A stretch of 17,656 nt of DNA from Deltaproteobacteria bacterium (GCA_030618205.1 JAUXDR010000002.1:1-17656); one strand, 5' to 3'. Shown: positions 1 to 8,700, counted from the first letter of the stretch. The notes: generated by a model from the sequence alone, not told the origin. Made by a program: numbers and translations.

Positions 1-1
1 G

Positions 2-274
<273 letters not shown>

Positions 275-382
275 CTGCAAGTATTAAATTTTGTTAATGA
301 GCCTCAACCGGCTCTGATGACAAAGTAAAAGACGTATGGGACCTAACGCAACCAGCGCTTGATAATTTAGTGGAGGATTATC

Positions 383-1573
383 ATGAGCAAACAAAAATTT
401 GAGCGTACTAAGCCGCACGTTAATGTAGGTACAATTGGTCATATTGATCATGGTAAGACCACGCTTACTGCAGCTATTACTCGTATTTTAGCTGAGCAGG
501 GGAAGGCGGAGTATATTCCTTTTGATGCTATTGATAAGGCCCCTGAGGAGCGGGAGCGTGGTATTACCATAGCTACGGCTCATGTGGAGTATGAGACTGA
601 AAAGCGTCATTATGCCCATGTGGATTGTCCTGGTCATGCTGATTATATCAAGAACATGATTACAGGTGCTGCTCAGATGGATGGTGCCATTTTGGTAGTT
701 GGTGCTGATGATGGTCCGATGCCTCAGACGCGTGAGCACATTTTGCTTGCTCGTCAGGTGGGTGTACCTTCTATGGTGGTTTTTTTAAACAAGTGTGACA
801 TGGTGGATGATCCTGAGCTTATTGAGTTAGTTGAGCTTGAGTTGAGGGATCTTCTTAGCAAGTATGAGTTTCCTGGTGATGACATTCCTATTATTAAGGG
901 TAGTGCACTTGAGGCTTTGAACGATCATACGGATCCTGAGAAAACCAAGTGTATTTTTGAGTTATTGGACGCCCTTGACGATTACATTCCCGAGCCTGTG
1001 CGTGATATAGACAAGCCTTTTTTAATGCCTATTGAGGATGTATTCAGCATTAGTGGTCGTGGTACGGTTGTGACTGGTCGTGTTGAGCGTGGCATACTTC
1101 ATGTTGGTGAAAATGTTGAGATAATAGGGATTCGTCCTATTCGCAAGACAGTATGTACTGGTCTTGAGATGTTTCGGAAGCTTTTGGACGAGGCTCGTGC
1201 TGGTGACAATGTTGGTGTATTGTTGCGTGGTACGAAGCGTGAAGAAGTTGAGCGTGGTCAGGTAGTAGCCATACCTGGTTCTATTAAGCCTTATAAGAAG
1301 TTTAATGCTGAGGTATATATATTGAGCAAGGAGGAGGGTGGTCGTCACACCCCGTTTTTTGCTGGATATCGTCCGCAGTTTTATTTTCGGACCACGGATG
1401 TTACAGGAGTAGTGACGTTGCCTGAGGGTGTAGAGATGGTGATGCCTGGTGACAATGTAACTTTTGAGGTTTCGATGATTCAGCCCATAGCCATGGAAGA
1501 GGGAGTTCGATTTGCGATCCGCGAAGGTGGCCGGACAGTCGGGGCCGGCGTGGTAACTAAAATCACGGAGTAG
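383..1573 (+). CDS. tuf: Translation elongation factor Tu
   Basis: EF-Tu is the GTPase that delivers aminoacyl-tRNA to the ribosomal A site. The protein is 396 residues, normal for the family. All GTPase motifs are present: GHIDHGKT near residue 19 (P-loop), RGITI near 59 (switch I), DCPGH near 81 (switch II), NKCD near 136 and SAL near 174. Domain 2 ([14 protein letters not shown]) and the domain 3 C-terminus ([12 protein letters not shown]) follow. A good Shine-Dalgarno, GGAGG, lies seven bases before the ATG. It sits directly after rpsG, with no fusA, and overlaps the rpmG ribosome-binding site at its stop codon. Codon use is unusual: Arg is mostly CGT, Gly mostly GGT, and T-ending codons dominate, unlike the neighbouring ribosomal genes. 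In about the last 25-30 codons this pattern disappears (see findings). Confidence 0.99.
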   Translation: MSKQKFERTKPHVNVGTIGHIDHGKTTLTAAITRILAEQGKAEYIPFDAIDKAPEERERGITIATAHVEYETEKRHYAHVDCPGHADYIKNMITGAAQMDGAILVVGADDGPMPQTREHILLARQVGVPSMVVFLNKCDMVDDPELIELVELELRDLLSKYEFPGDDIPIIKGSALEALNDHTDPEKTKCIFELLDALDDYIPEPVRDIDKPFLMPIEDVFSISGRGTVVTGRVERGILHVGENVEIIGIRPIRKTVCTGLEMFRKLLDEARAGDNVGVLLRGTKREEVERGQVVAIPGSIKPYKKFNAEVYILSKEEGGRHTPFFAGYRPQFYFRTTDVTGVVTLPEGVEMVMPGDNVTFEVSMIQPIAMEEGVRFAIREGGRTVGAGVVTKITE

Positions 1574-1583
1574 GAGGCGGGTT

Positions 1584-1733
1584 ATGAGAGAGATAGTCAC
1601 CCTTGCGTGTACGGTCTGCAAGCGGCGTAATTATACTACTACAAAGAATAAACGGACTACTCCGGATAAGCTTGAACTTAAAAAGTACTGCCGATTCGAT
1701 AGAAGGCATACGATACACAAGGAGATAAAGTAG
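1584..1733 (+). CDS. rpmG: 50S ribosomal protein L33 (bL33)
   Basis: A 49-residue protein beginning [20 protein letters not shown], the signature of bL33, a small zinc-ribbon protein of the large subunit near the E site. The start is fixed by GGAGG at 1573-1577, which overlaps the tuf stop codon. The first metal pair is present (Cys9 and Cys12). The second pair is incomplete: Cys36 is followed by Phe-Asp where zinc-binding L33 normally has a second Cys three residues on, so Asp39 replaces the fourth ligand. The position between tuf and tRNA-Trp is the classic one in this locus. Identity is secure; whether the protein still binds zinc is uncertain. Confidence 0.95.
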   Translation: MREIVTLACTVCKRRNYTTTKNKRTTPDKLELKKYCRFDRRHTIHKEIK

Positions 1734-1843
1734 TTTTAATATTTGCTTGAAGAACTTCATGCTAGACGACGCCTTCCCGGCAAAGCACGGAATGCGCTAT
1801 ATTGCATGTGGCTTAACCGGCACAGGAAAGGTGGGATCTCAGT

Positions 1844-1919
1844 AGGCCAGTAGCTCTAATGGTAGAGCACCGGACTCCAAATCCGGGAGTTGGGGGTTCG
1901 AGTCCCTCCTGGCCTGCCA
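1844..1919 (+). tRNA. trnW: tRNA-Trp (CCA anticodon)
   Basis: A complete 76-nt cloverleaf. The acceptor stem AGGCCAG (1844-1850) pairs fully with CTGGCCT (1909-1915). The D stem is GCTC/GAGC. The anticodon stem CCGGA/TCCGG closes a loop CTCCAAA with anticodon CCA at 1877-1879. The T stem GGGGG/CCCTC (one G-T wobble) carries the loop TTCGAGT. The discriminator base is G, as expected for bacterial tRNA-Trp, and the terminal CCA (1917-1919) is encoded. Its place between rpmG and secE is conserved in many bacteria, which implies it is cut out of the polycistronic transcript. Confidence 0.98.
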
Positions 1920-1970
1920 TTGTCCGTTATCAGAAAATGTAAATCCACTCCGGCAAGTTGGGAGATTTAA

Positions 1971-2306
1971 GTGACAAAAAGGAAAGTTAGAAAGGCTCAG
2001 AGCAGAAAAGAAACACAGACTGTAACACAAGGCAGTGACAAGCCTGTCAAGGACCGCTCGTCCAACCAGGGCTCCGGCCGGGCAGAGGCCAGCCCTGCTT
2101 TGAGCGGCGGTGTTATGGGTTGGGTGGATAAGGTTAAGTCCTTTCTCCTAGAGGTCCGTGTCGAGTTTGACAAAATTACTTGGCCTTCCAGGAAGGAAGC
2201 AATCGCGCTGACTACTGCTGTATTGGCAATTACGTTTTTCTTTACTGCGTACCTTGGTATAGTAGATATTTCCCTGACAAAGCTTGTCAGCTTCCTTATT
2301 TATTAA
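1971..2306 (+). CDS. secE: Preprotein translocase subunit SecE
   Basis: SecE is the small essential clamp subunit of the SecYEG channel in the cytoplasmic membrane. The reading frame gives 111 residues from a GTG start preceded by GGGAG about six bases upstream. The first ~50 residues are charged, low-complexity and not conserved. Then come an amphipathic helix (about 51-68), the diagnostic WPSRKE motif at 71-76, and one hydrophobic membrane segment at about 79-99 with a short hydrophobic tail. This is the single-span form found outside the gamma-proteobacteria. An internal ATG at Met49 would give a 63-residue protein of the size common for SecE, so the exact start is less certain than the identity. 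The 241 bases to nusG are unusually long for this gene pair. Confidence 0.93.
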   Translation: MTKRKVRKAQSRKETQTVTQGSDKPVKDRSSNQGSGRAEASPALSGGVMGWVDKVKSFLLEVRVEFDKITWPSRKEAIALTTAVLAITFFFTAYLGIVDISLTKLVSFLIY

Positions 2307-2380
2307 CAGTTGATGTATATTGGTCGGCTAGTCGCTGTCAGCAGAGGCAATTCATTGAAAAAAAGTAGCCGTTTATGGCT

Positions 2381-2465
2381 TGAAATTAGAAATTGGAAAT
2401 TTGGTAGAGATGAAACGAAACAAAAGCATGAAAGCCAAATTTCCAATTTCCAATTTCCAATTTCA
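2381..2465. repeat. AT-rich heptad-repeat inverted element 1
   Basis: Lies in the 241-base secE-nusG gap. The right arm has three exact tandem copies of TTTCCAA (2440-2446, 2447-2453, 2454-2460) flanked by partial copies. The left arm (2381-2404) has the reverse-complement heptads (TTAGAAA, TTGGAAA). The arms match over about 24 bases with one mismatch once a single extra heptad in the right arm is removed, and are separated by a 30-base A-rich loop. In RNA this would be a long AU-rich hairpin. No U-run follows, so it is not an ordinary terminator. The rest of the gap shows no gene or clear promoter. Compare the elements at 5031-5128 and 14260-14302. Confidence 0.8.
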
Positions 2466-2547
2466 GCGTTCCGTGAACGCTTACTAAAAAAATAAGTTAG
2501 TCCATGTCACACACGACTTTCTATAGCTTGTAAATGAGTAACTTTTA

Positions 2548-3081
2548 ATGGCGCAAAAATGGTACATTGTTCACACCTATTCCGGGTTTGAGTATAAGGT
2601 CAAGGTTTCTTTAGAGGAGAGGATTAAGCAGTATGGGATGGAGGAGTATTTCTCCGAAATTGTCGTCCCTATGGAAAAGGTAGTAGAAATCCTAAGAGGA
2701 GAAAAGCGTACTTCATCCAGAAAAATTTTCCCGGGCTACATTCTGGTAAAGATGGAATTAAATGATAACTCGTGGCACCTGGTTCAGGACACCCCAAAAG
2801 TGACCGGCTTTATCGGTGGTCTGCAGAATCCGGTACCACTTTCAGATGAAGAGGCGGAAAAAATAATCCGCCAGATGGAAGAACGAGCTCTAACGCCGGT
2901 ACCCAAGTACAGCTTTGAAAAGGGTGATCATGTGACTGTGACAGATGGGCCTTTTGCCAATTTCAACGGTGTTGTAGATAATGTTAGCCCGGAGAAAGGA
3001 AAGATCTGGGTACTTGTCTCAATTTTTGGAAGGTCAACACCTGTTGAACTGGAATTCGGACATGTACAAAAGGCCGGTTAA
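2548..3081 (+). CDS. nusG: Transcription termination/antitermination factor NusG
   Basis: NusG binds the clamp of RNA polymerase, suppresses pausing and links polymerase to Rho or to the leading ribosome. The 177 residues have the N-terminal NGN domain (about 3-110; [11 protein letters not shown] at 5-15, FPGYILVKM at 61-69, TPKVTGFIG at 82-90) and the C-terminal KOW domain (about 124-177; GPFANF at 134-139, FGRSTPVEL at 160-168). Length is typical. The start follows MAQKWY, the normal beginning for the family. The region just before it has only a weak Shine-Dalgarno (GAG at about 2534). It is separated from secE by a heptad-repeat element, and rplK follows after 11 bases. Confidence 0.98.
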   Translation: MAQKWYIVHTYSGFEYKVKVSLEERIKQYGMEEYFSEIVVPMEKVVEILRGEKRTSSRKIFPGYILVKMELNDNSWHLVQDTPKVTGFIGGLQNPVPLSDEEAEKIIRQMEERALTPVPKYSFEKGDHVTVTDGPFANFNGVVDNVSPEKGKIWVLVSIFGRSTPVELEFGHVQKAG

Positions 3082-3092
3082 AGGAGAATATT

Positions 3093-3518
3093 ATGGCCAA
3101 GAAAGTCTTATCATATATTAAACTCCAGATCCCTGCCGGGCAGGCAAACCCGTCTCCGCCTGTGGGACCCGCTTTGGGGCAGCACGGTGTGAACATAATG
3201 GAGTTTGTTAAGGCCTTTAATGCAAAGACACAGGACCAGATGGGGATGATAATCCCTGTTGTGATAACAGTATATGCTGACAGGTCATTCAGCTTTATTA
3301 TGAAGACGCCTCCTGCAGCTATTTTGCTTAAGAAGGCGGCAAATATCGAGAAAGGGTCAGGAATTCCTAATCGGGAAAAAGTCGGCAAAGTTACCAGGAA
3401 GCAGGTAGAGGAAATCGCCATGAAAAAGGAGCCGGACCTGACCGCTGTTGATTTGCATGCGGCTGTACGTTCCATTGAAGGCACAGCCCGCAGCATGGGT
3501 GTTGAAATTGTTGATTAA
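3093..3518 (+). CDS. rplK: 50S ribosomal protein L11 (uL11)
   Basis: A 141-residue protein, the usual L11 length, with the proline-rich N-terminal signature ([19 protein letters not shown]), the [12 protein letters not shown] segment, and the C-terminal rRNA-binding domain ending in [11 protein letters not shown]11 forms the GTPase-associated centre with 23S rRNA and is needed for RelA sensing and factor binding. AGGAG at about 3082-3087 precedes the ATG. It is tightly coupled to nusG (11 bases) and followed by rplA after 64 bases that contain a hairpin. Confidence 0.99.
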   Translation: MAKKVLSYIKLQIPAGQANPSPPVGPALGQHGVNIMEFVKAFNAKTQDQMGMIIPVVITVYADRSFSFIMKTPPAAILLKKAANIEKGSGIPNREKVGKVTRKQVEEIAMKKEPDLTAVDLHAAVRSIEGTARSMGVEIVD

Positions 3519-3524
3519 AGGCAT

Positions 3525-3561
3525 ATTACACGATGCCGGTTCGAAGCAGGCATAGTGTAAT
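3525..3561 (+). promoter_or_regulatory. Hairpin between rplK and rplA
   Basis: ATTACACGATGCC (3525-3537) pairs with GGCATAGTGTAAT (3549-3561) across an 11-base loop: 12 of 13 positions pair, with one G-A mismatch. The structure ends eight bases before the GGGAG ribosome-binding site of rplA and has no T-run, so it is not a terminator. It could control translation or processing of the rplA message. In E. coli, L1 binds a leader upstream of rplK rather than here, and I do not see an obvious L1-binding consensus, so the regulator is unknown. Confidence 0.6.
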
Positions 3562-3582
3562 GGACTAAGGGAGAAAGATTCC

Positions 3583-4287
3583 ATGGCAAGTCATGGTAAG
3601 AAATATCTGGACGCAAGGGCCAAAGTGGATGCAGGCCGAAGGTACGGCTTGGATGAGGCAGTAGACGTGGTCCTCAGTACGCACTATGTCAAGTTCGATG
3701 AGACCATAGATCTAGCCATAGTCCTGGGGGTCGATCCCAGGAAGGCAGACCAGAATGTGAGAAGCTCTGTTGTCCTTCCTCATGGTACTGGACGCACTCA
3801 AAGGGTCCTGGCAATTGCTAAGGGTGAAAAAGCCAAAGAGGCTGAAGATGCCGGCGCTGACTATGTTGGAGCCGAGGATACGATAGAAAAGATAAAAGGG
3901 GGTTGGCTTGATTTTGATAAAGTTGTTGCCACTCCCGATATGATGTCAATGGTGGGTAGGATCGGCAAGATTCTCGGCCCAAGGGGTATGATGCCGAATG
4001 CCAAGACCGGAACCGTCACCTTTGATGTTGCCAGGGCGGTTAAAGAGATAAAGGCAGGAAAGGTGGACTTCCGGGTAGACAAGGGTGGGGTTGTCCATGT
4101 TCCCTTGGGCAAGGTTTCCTTTGGTTCTAATAAAATTAGGGAGAATTTCGCATCGCTTGCTGAGACATTACTCCGCATAAAGCCTTCTACAAGCAAGGGG
4201 GCCTATGTGCGGAGCGTTGCACTGTCCACTACAATGGGACCAGGAGTGAAGGTGGATCCTGCTGAAGTTAAAGTAGCCACTTCATAA
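3583..4287 (+). CDS. rplA: 50S ribosomal protein L1 (uL1)
   Basis: L1 forms the mobile stalk that releases deacylated tRNA from the E site, and in many bacteria it represses its own operon. The 234 residues match the family length. Domain I begins with [12 protein letters not shown], domain II carries the conserved [14 protein letters not shown] loop (about residues 132-145), and domain I closes with [10 protein letters not shown] and the [10 protein letters not shown]-terminal motif. The start is preceded by GGGAG about nine bases upstream. A long leader follows before rplJ. Confidence 0.99.
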   Translation: MASHGKKYLDARAKVDAGRRYGLDEAVDVVLSTHYVKFDETIDLAIVLGVDPRKADQNVRSSVVLPHGTGRTQRVLAIAKGEKAKEAEDAGADYVGAEDTIEKIKGGWLDFDKVVATPDMMSMVGRIGKILGPRGMMPNAKTGTVTFDVARAVKEIKAGKVDFRVDKGGVVHVPLGKVSFGSNKIRENFASLAETLLRIKPSTSKGAYVRSVALSTTMGPGVKVDPAEVKVATS

Positions 4288-4317
4288 ATAATATTTTCCA
4301 TGTCTGCTCATTAGTCA

Positions 4318-4408
4318 GAGACAGTAGGTACGCCTTATGTGTTTAATAGAGCTGGTCCGGCACTTAGCTCTACCTACCTAGATAGGTGAGACCTCTGCCT
4401 TTGGCAGT
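4318..4408 (+). promoter_or_regulatory. Probable L10 leader (autoregulatory mRNA structure before rplJ)
   Basis: The 158 bases between rplA and rplJ hold nested helices. TAGAGCT (4347-4353) pairs exactly with AGCTCTA (4366-4372). GTAGGTA (4324-4330) can pair with TACCTAC (4371-4377), closing around that stem. ACCTA/TAGGT (4376-4387) and CTGCC/GGCAG (4395-4407) follow just before the rplJ ribosome-binding site. L10 leaders, where the L10(L12)4 complex binds and represses rplJL translation, occur at this position in most bacteria and have a similar multi-helix form with a purine-rich internal loop. Placement and helices support the call; I could not score it against the covariance model. Confidence 0.7.
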
Positions 4409-4445
4409 AAAAAATAACTGCCTATGGTAGAAAGGGGGGAGAAAT

Positions 4446-4979
4446 TTGGCTTTAAAGCTTAAGGAAAAAGAGACCATAGTTGAGGATCTGCACGAGAAGT
4501 TTTCCAGGTCTGAAGCTGTAATTATGACTCGGTTTTCAGGTCTCGACGTTGCTGGTGCCAATGAACTTCGAAAGAAGCTCAGGGAGTCAGGTGCCGAGTT
4601 CAAGGTATCAAAAAATACTCTTTTTAAAAGGGCCGTAAAAGGCACATCGGCAGAAGTGCTTTCAGATCAGTTTTTAGGCCCTAATGCCGTGGCCTTTGCC
4701 TCTGAAGATCCAGTGTCTATGGCCAAGGTTATGGTGGAGTTCGCAAAGGAGAGTGAGATCCTTGAGATCCGTAGCGGCGTTTTGAATGGAAAATTCATTG
4801 ATATTGCCCAAATCCAGGCCTTGTCAGAACTGCCAAGCCGGGAGGTTCTGCTTGCAAAGCTGCTCACAGTTTTTGTCGCTGTTCCTACAGGTCTTGTCAG
4901 GGCCCTGTCAGGTATACCGCGAAAGCTGCTCTATGCGTTAAGGGCAATTGAAGATCAGAAAAATAATGATGACAATTGA
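4446..4979 (+). CDS. rplJ: 50S ribosomal protein L10 (uL10)
   Basis: L10 is the base of the L7/L12 stalk, which recruits translational GTPases. The 177 residues match the family: the N-terminal rRNA-binding domain has IMTRFSGLDVAGANELRKKLR (about 26-46) and FKVSKNTLFKRAV (about 52-64), and the C-terminal helix (about 135-170) would hold the L12 dimers. The start is TTG, chosen because it gives MALKLKEKE, the expected beginning, and because the purine run GGGGGGAG (4434-4441) lies five bases upstream. A weak start behind a structured leader fits L10 autocontrol. A 207-base gap with a heptad-repeat element separates it from rplL. Confidence 0.97.
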   Translation: MALKLKEKETIVEDLHEKFSRSEAVIMTRFSGLDVAGANELRKKLRESGAEFKVSKNTLFKRAVKGTSAEVLSDQFLGPNAVAFASEDPVSMAKVMVEFAKESEILEIRSGVLNGKFIDIAQIQALSELPSREVLLAKLLTVFVAVPTGLVRALSGIPRKLLYALRAIEDQKNNDDN

Positions 4980-5030
4980 ATAAGTGGTTCTGCTCAAATC
5001 AAAAAGCCCGGGATGCATTTATTTATAGAT

Positions 5031-5128
5031 AATGCTGAATTGTGAATGCTAAATGCTGAATTGTGGAAGAACGTTTAAAAAACATATACCTTAATTCAAC
5101 ATTCAACATTCAAAATTTAACATTTATA
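5031..5128. repeat. AT-rich heptad-repeat inverted element 2
   Basis: Lies between rplJ and rplL. The left arm has five tandem 7-mers at 5031-5065: AATGCTG, AATTGTG, AATGCTA, AATGCTG, AATTGTG. The right arm has CAACATT twice exactly (5097-5110), then CAAAATT and TAACATT (to 5124). The reverse complement of the right arm lines up heptad for heptad with the left arm, with some mismatches, giving a potential imperfect hairpin of over 30 bp with a loop of about 25 bases. The repeat sequence differs from element 1, but the 7-base period, AT-richness and two-armed layout are the same. Confidence 0.8.
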
Positions 5129-5186
5129 GTGCGCCGCAGATTGGGTTTTTTCAGCGGAATCATAGATAGTTAATAAGGAGACTGAA

Positions 5187-5573
5187 ATGGCTATTTCCAA
5201 AGAGGATGTAATTGAATTTATTTCTAATATGACAGTGCTTGAACTCTCTGAGCTAGTCAAGGAGTTGGAGGATAAGTTTGGTGTAAGTGCAGCGGCGCCG
5301 GTCGCAGTAGCGGCCGGCGGTGCAGTTGCCGGTGAAGGGGGCGGTGCCCCTGCTGAGGAACAGACAGAGTTCGATGTTGTCCTAGTAGACTTTGGCGACC
5401 AGAAGATCAAGGTAATCAAGGAGGTCAGGGCCGTAACAAGCTTGGGCCTTAAGGAAGCTAAAGATCTAGTTGAGAGCGCGCCTAAACCCATCAAAGAAGG
5501 TGTTTCCAAAGACGAGGCCGAGAAGATAAAGGAACAGGTCGAGAGTGTCGGCGCAAAGGTAGAGATAAAATAA
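5187..5573 (+). CDS. rplL: 50S ribosomal protein L7/L12 (bL12)
   Basis: bL12 is the multi-copy stalk protein that binds EF-Tu, EF-G, IF2 and release factors. The 128 residues show the N-terminal dimerisation helices (1-33), an Ala/Gly-rich hinge (about 36-57), and the globular C-terminal domain beginning [21 protein letters not shown] with the conserved [10 protein letters not shown] factor-binding helix. AAGGAG at 5175-5180 gives a strong ribosome-binding site, consistent with its need for more copies than L10. A hairpin lies between it and rpoB. Confidence 0.99.
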   Translation: MAISKEDVIEFISNMTVLELSELVKELEDKFGVSAAAPVAVAAGGAVAGEGGGAPAEEQTEFDVVLVDFGDQKIKVIKEVRAVTSLGLKEAKDLVESAPKPIKEGVSKDEAEKIKEQVESVGAKVEIK

Positions 5574-5637
5574 CCAGGAAATATTCACAACAATATAAAA
5601 AATTGCGCATCCAATGCCGGTTGCCGCTCGATCATCT

Positions 5638-5668
5638 TGTATGGGCGTGGATAAACCCCGCCCATACA
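5638..5668 (+). promoter_or_regulatory. Strong hairpin between rplL and rpoB (attenuator or processing site)
   Basis: TGTATGGGCG (5638-5647) pairs exactly with CGCCCATACA (5659-5668). The inner part extends with GG/CC around a T-C mismatch, leaving the loop ATAAA, so 12 of 13 positions pair. The tract after it is TTTCAGGTTTTCC, an interrupted T-run, so termination would be partial at best. E. coli has a partial terminator and an RNase III site in the same rplL-rpoB gap that set the ratio of ribosomal protein to polymerase; the position and shape suggest a similar role here. Confidence 0.7.
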
Positions 5669-5731
5669 TTTCAGGTTTTCCCCAATTGTCAATAATGTGC
5701 AACGAAAAACGCTACCCCGAGGCAGTACTCT

Positions 5732-8700
5732 ATGACAAAAAATCAAGCATTTTCCGTGAGAAAGAACTTTGGTCGTGTAAAAAAAGTCATTGATATCCCA
5801 AACTTAATCGAGATGCAGCAACGTTCCTACGCCAAGTTTTTGCAAAAAGACGTGGCTCCGGAAGCCAGAGCGGATATGGGGATTCAGGCAGCATTTCAAA
5901 GCGTCTTTCCAATAACGGATTTCACAGGTGCATCTTCTATTGAATTTGTTCAATATTCTATAGGTGAGCCCAAATACTCTGAAGAAGAATGTCTTTCCCG
6001 CGGCGTGACCTGTGAGTCGCCGGTGAAGATAGTGGCGCGACTTCTTTCTTATGACGTAGATAAAGAAAGCGGAGTACAAAGTATAAGGGATATCAAGGAA
6101 CAGCAGATTTACTTTGGCGCCATTCCCCTTATGACCAGAACCGGCACCTTTATTATTAATGGTACTGAGCGAGTAGTGGTCAGCCAGCTTCAACGTTCCC
6201 CAGGGGTATTTTTTGACCACGACAAGGGAAAGACACATGCCAGTGGAAAATTGCTTTACTCAGCCAGAGTCATCCCGGTCCGTGGTTCCTGGATAGACTT
6301 GGAGTTTGATCCCAAAGACATCTTGCATGTCCGGATAGATCGCAGGCGGAAATTCCCTGTAACAGTGTTGCTGAAAGCCATGGGCTATAGCACTGAAGAT
6401 TTGCTAAGTATTTTTTATAACTGGGATACGTATGTAATTGATGGCAAATTTCTGTATCGCAGGGTGAATACAGAGACCATGTTAGGCCAGAAGGCTACTC
6501 TGGACGTGGTGAATCTCGATACAGGCGATATCCTTTTACGCAAGAATCGCAAGTTTTCCCGGACCATGATGAAGAAGTTTGAGGAATCAGGTGTCATCAT
6601 GGTACCTGTTGAAGAAGATGATCTAATAGAAAAGATCGCAGCCCTTGATGTGGTAAATCCTGAAACCGGGGAGGTGTTGATTCCCATGAACTCTCCGGTC
6701 ACGAAAAAGGATTTGGCGCTTTTAAGGGAGAGTGGAATCACAGAGTTGCAGGTCCTGTTTATTGATGGCATCAAGGTAAGTTCTTCCATAAGGGACACGC
6801 TACTTCAGGACAAGACACAGAATCAGGAAGAGGCCATTATAGAAGTATTCCGGAGGCTTCGTCCCGGTAGTCCCCCGATACCCGAGGTGGCTGAGAAGTT
6901 TTTTAATTCTCTTTTTTTCAACCCCGGCACCTATGACCTTTCAGAGGTAGGCCGTTATAAGATCAATCAGAGGCTGGGTATGGATTTGCCTCTTTCCCTG
7001 AAGGTCCTTACAACTGAGGACATAATGGAGACTGTGAGGGAATTGGTCCGTTTAAAGGATCGGCAGGGGCCGATAGATGACATAGATCATTTAGGCAACC
7101 GCCGGGTCAGATCAGTGGGTGAGCTTATAGAGAATCAGTACAGGATCGGACTGGTCCGGATGGAGCGGGCTATCAAAGAGAGAATGACCCTTCAGGAAGT
7201 TGAGGCGTTAATGCCCAATGATTTGGTAAATCCTAAGCCCGTTACTTCTGTCATTAAGGAGTTTTTCGGCTCCAGTCAGCTTTCCCAGTTCATGGACCAG
7301 ACTAATGCGCTGGCAGAAATTACTCACAAGCGAAGGTTATCTGCTTTGGGGCCGGGTGGCCTGTCCAGGGAAAGGGCCGGGTTTGAGGTGCGAGATGTAC
7401 ATCCCACTCATTATGGGAGGATTTGTCCCATTGAAACACCTGAAGGTCCAAATATCGGACTGATAGTTTCTCTGAGTTCCTTCGCCAGAATAAACAGGTA
7501 TGGTTTTGTGGAGACTCCTTACCGTAAGGTTAAGGACCGCAGGACTACAGGGAAAGTGGTCTATATGACTGCTATTGAAGATGAAAAGGAGACTATCGCA
7601 CAGGCAACAGTCAGTCTTGATAATGACGGATATATTATTGATGACAATGTTGGTGCCAGGAGAATGGGCGAGTTCGTTATTGTCCCGGCAGAGGAGGTTA
7701 CTGCCATAGACGTGGCCCCCAACCAGTTGGTCAGTGTTTCTTCAGGTCTTATACCATTTCTGGAAAATGATGATGCAAACCGGGCCTTGATGGGTTCCAA
7801 CATGCAGCGGCAGGCAGTTCCTCTGCTGGTTTCAGAGGCTCCGCTCGTTGGTACCGGGATGGAGAAAATAGTGGCCATGGATTCCGGTGTGACTGTAGTT
7901 GCAAAAAGGGACGGATATATAGAAGACGTCGATGCTACACGCCTGGTAGCGGTTTACGATGAGGATGAGTCCAAGGAACTGCCGGTGGAGGTCGAGATAC
8001 ATAAACTCACCAAGTACCAGAAGTCCAATCAGACAACAACACTCAATCAAAGACCAATAGTGATTCCAGGGCAGGAATTTAAAAAAGGAGACGTTCTTGT
8101 AGATGGTCCATCTACTGACAATGGAGAACTGGCATTAGGCAAGAATGTTGTAGTGGCTTTTATGCCCTGGCGAGGCTACAACTTTGAAGATGCAATGGTC
8201 GTGAGTGAACGTCTGGTCAAAGAGGATGTTTATACATCGATACATATTGAGGAATTTGAGTTGGAGGCCAGGGACACTAAGCTGGGTAAGGAGGAGATAA
8301 CCCGTGACATACCTAATGTAGGGGAAGACGCCCTCAGTGATCTGGACGACAGCGGCATAATACGTATAGGGGCAGAGGTTAAGTCCGGAGACATACTTGT
8401 AGGCAAGATTACACCAAAGGGAGAGACCCAGCTTACTCCGGAGGAAAAGCTCCTTCGGGCCATCTTTGGTGAGAAGGCAGGAGACGTAAAGGATACATCT
8501 CTCAGGGTGCCGCCGGGAATCCAGGGTGTGGTGATAGATGCCAAGGTTTTTTGCCGCAGAGGTGTGGAAAAAGACGAACGGATCCAGGCCATTGAGGACA
8601 TTGAAATAGCACGTGTACTTAAGGATCAGGCGGACGAGATCAATGTGATTCGTCGGACTGCTCTTAAAAAGCTGGAGAGTCATCTCAAGGGGCAGAAGGC

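Noticed and set aside
299..314. Possible terminator between rpsG and tuf
   Set aside because: The stem is only 5 bp and no T-run follows.
1022..1621. A 199-codon minus-strand frame across tuf
   Set aside because: It is antisense to a fully conserved EF-Tu gene; the length follows from tuf's biased T-ending codons, and the translation resembles no family.
1798..1803. TATATT as a -10 box for tRNA-Trp
   Set aside because: No acceptable -35 hexamer at the right distance; cannot be separated from chance by eye.
1839..2030. A 63-codon minus-strand frame containing RRDSNPQLPDLESGALPLELL
   Set aside because: It is the antisense translation of the tRNA-Trp gene and its flanks, a well-known false protein seen in many annotations.
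2310..2495. A 61-codon plus-strand frame between secE and nusG
   Set aside because: It runs through the heptad-repeat hairpin, so its Ser/Phe-rich repeats come from the DNA repeat; no good ribosome-binding site or family resemblance.
6478..6772. Apparent internal duplication in RpoB (NLDTGDILL and NPETGEVLI)
   Set aside because: Similar repeated segments are a normal part of the proteobacterial beta subunit insert region; not a recent duplication.
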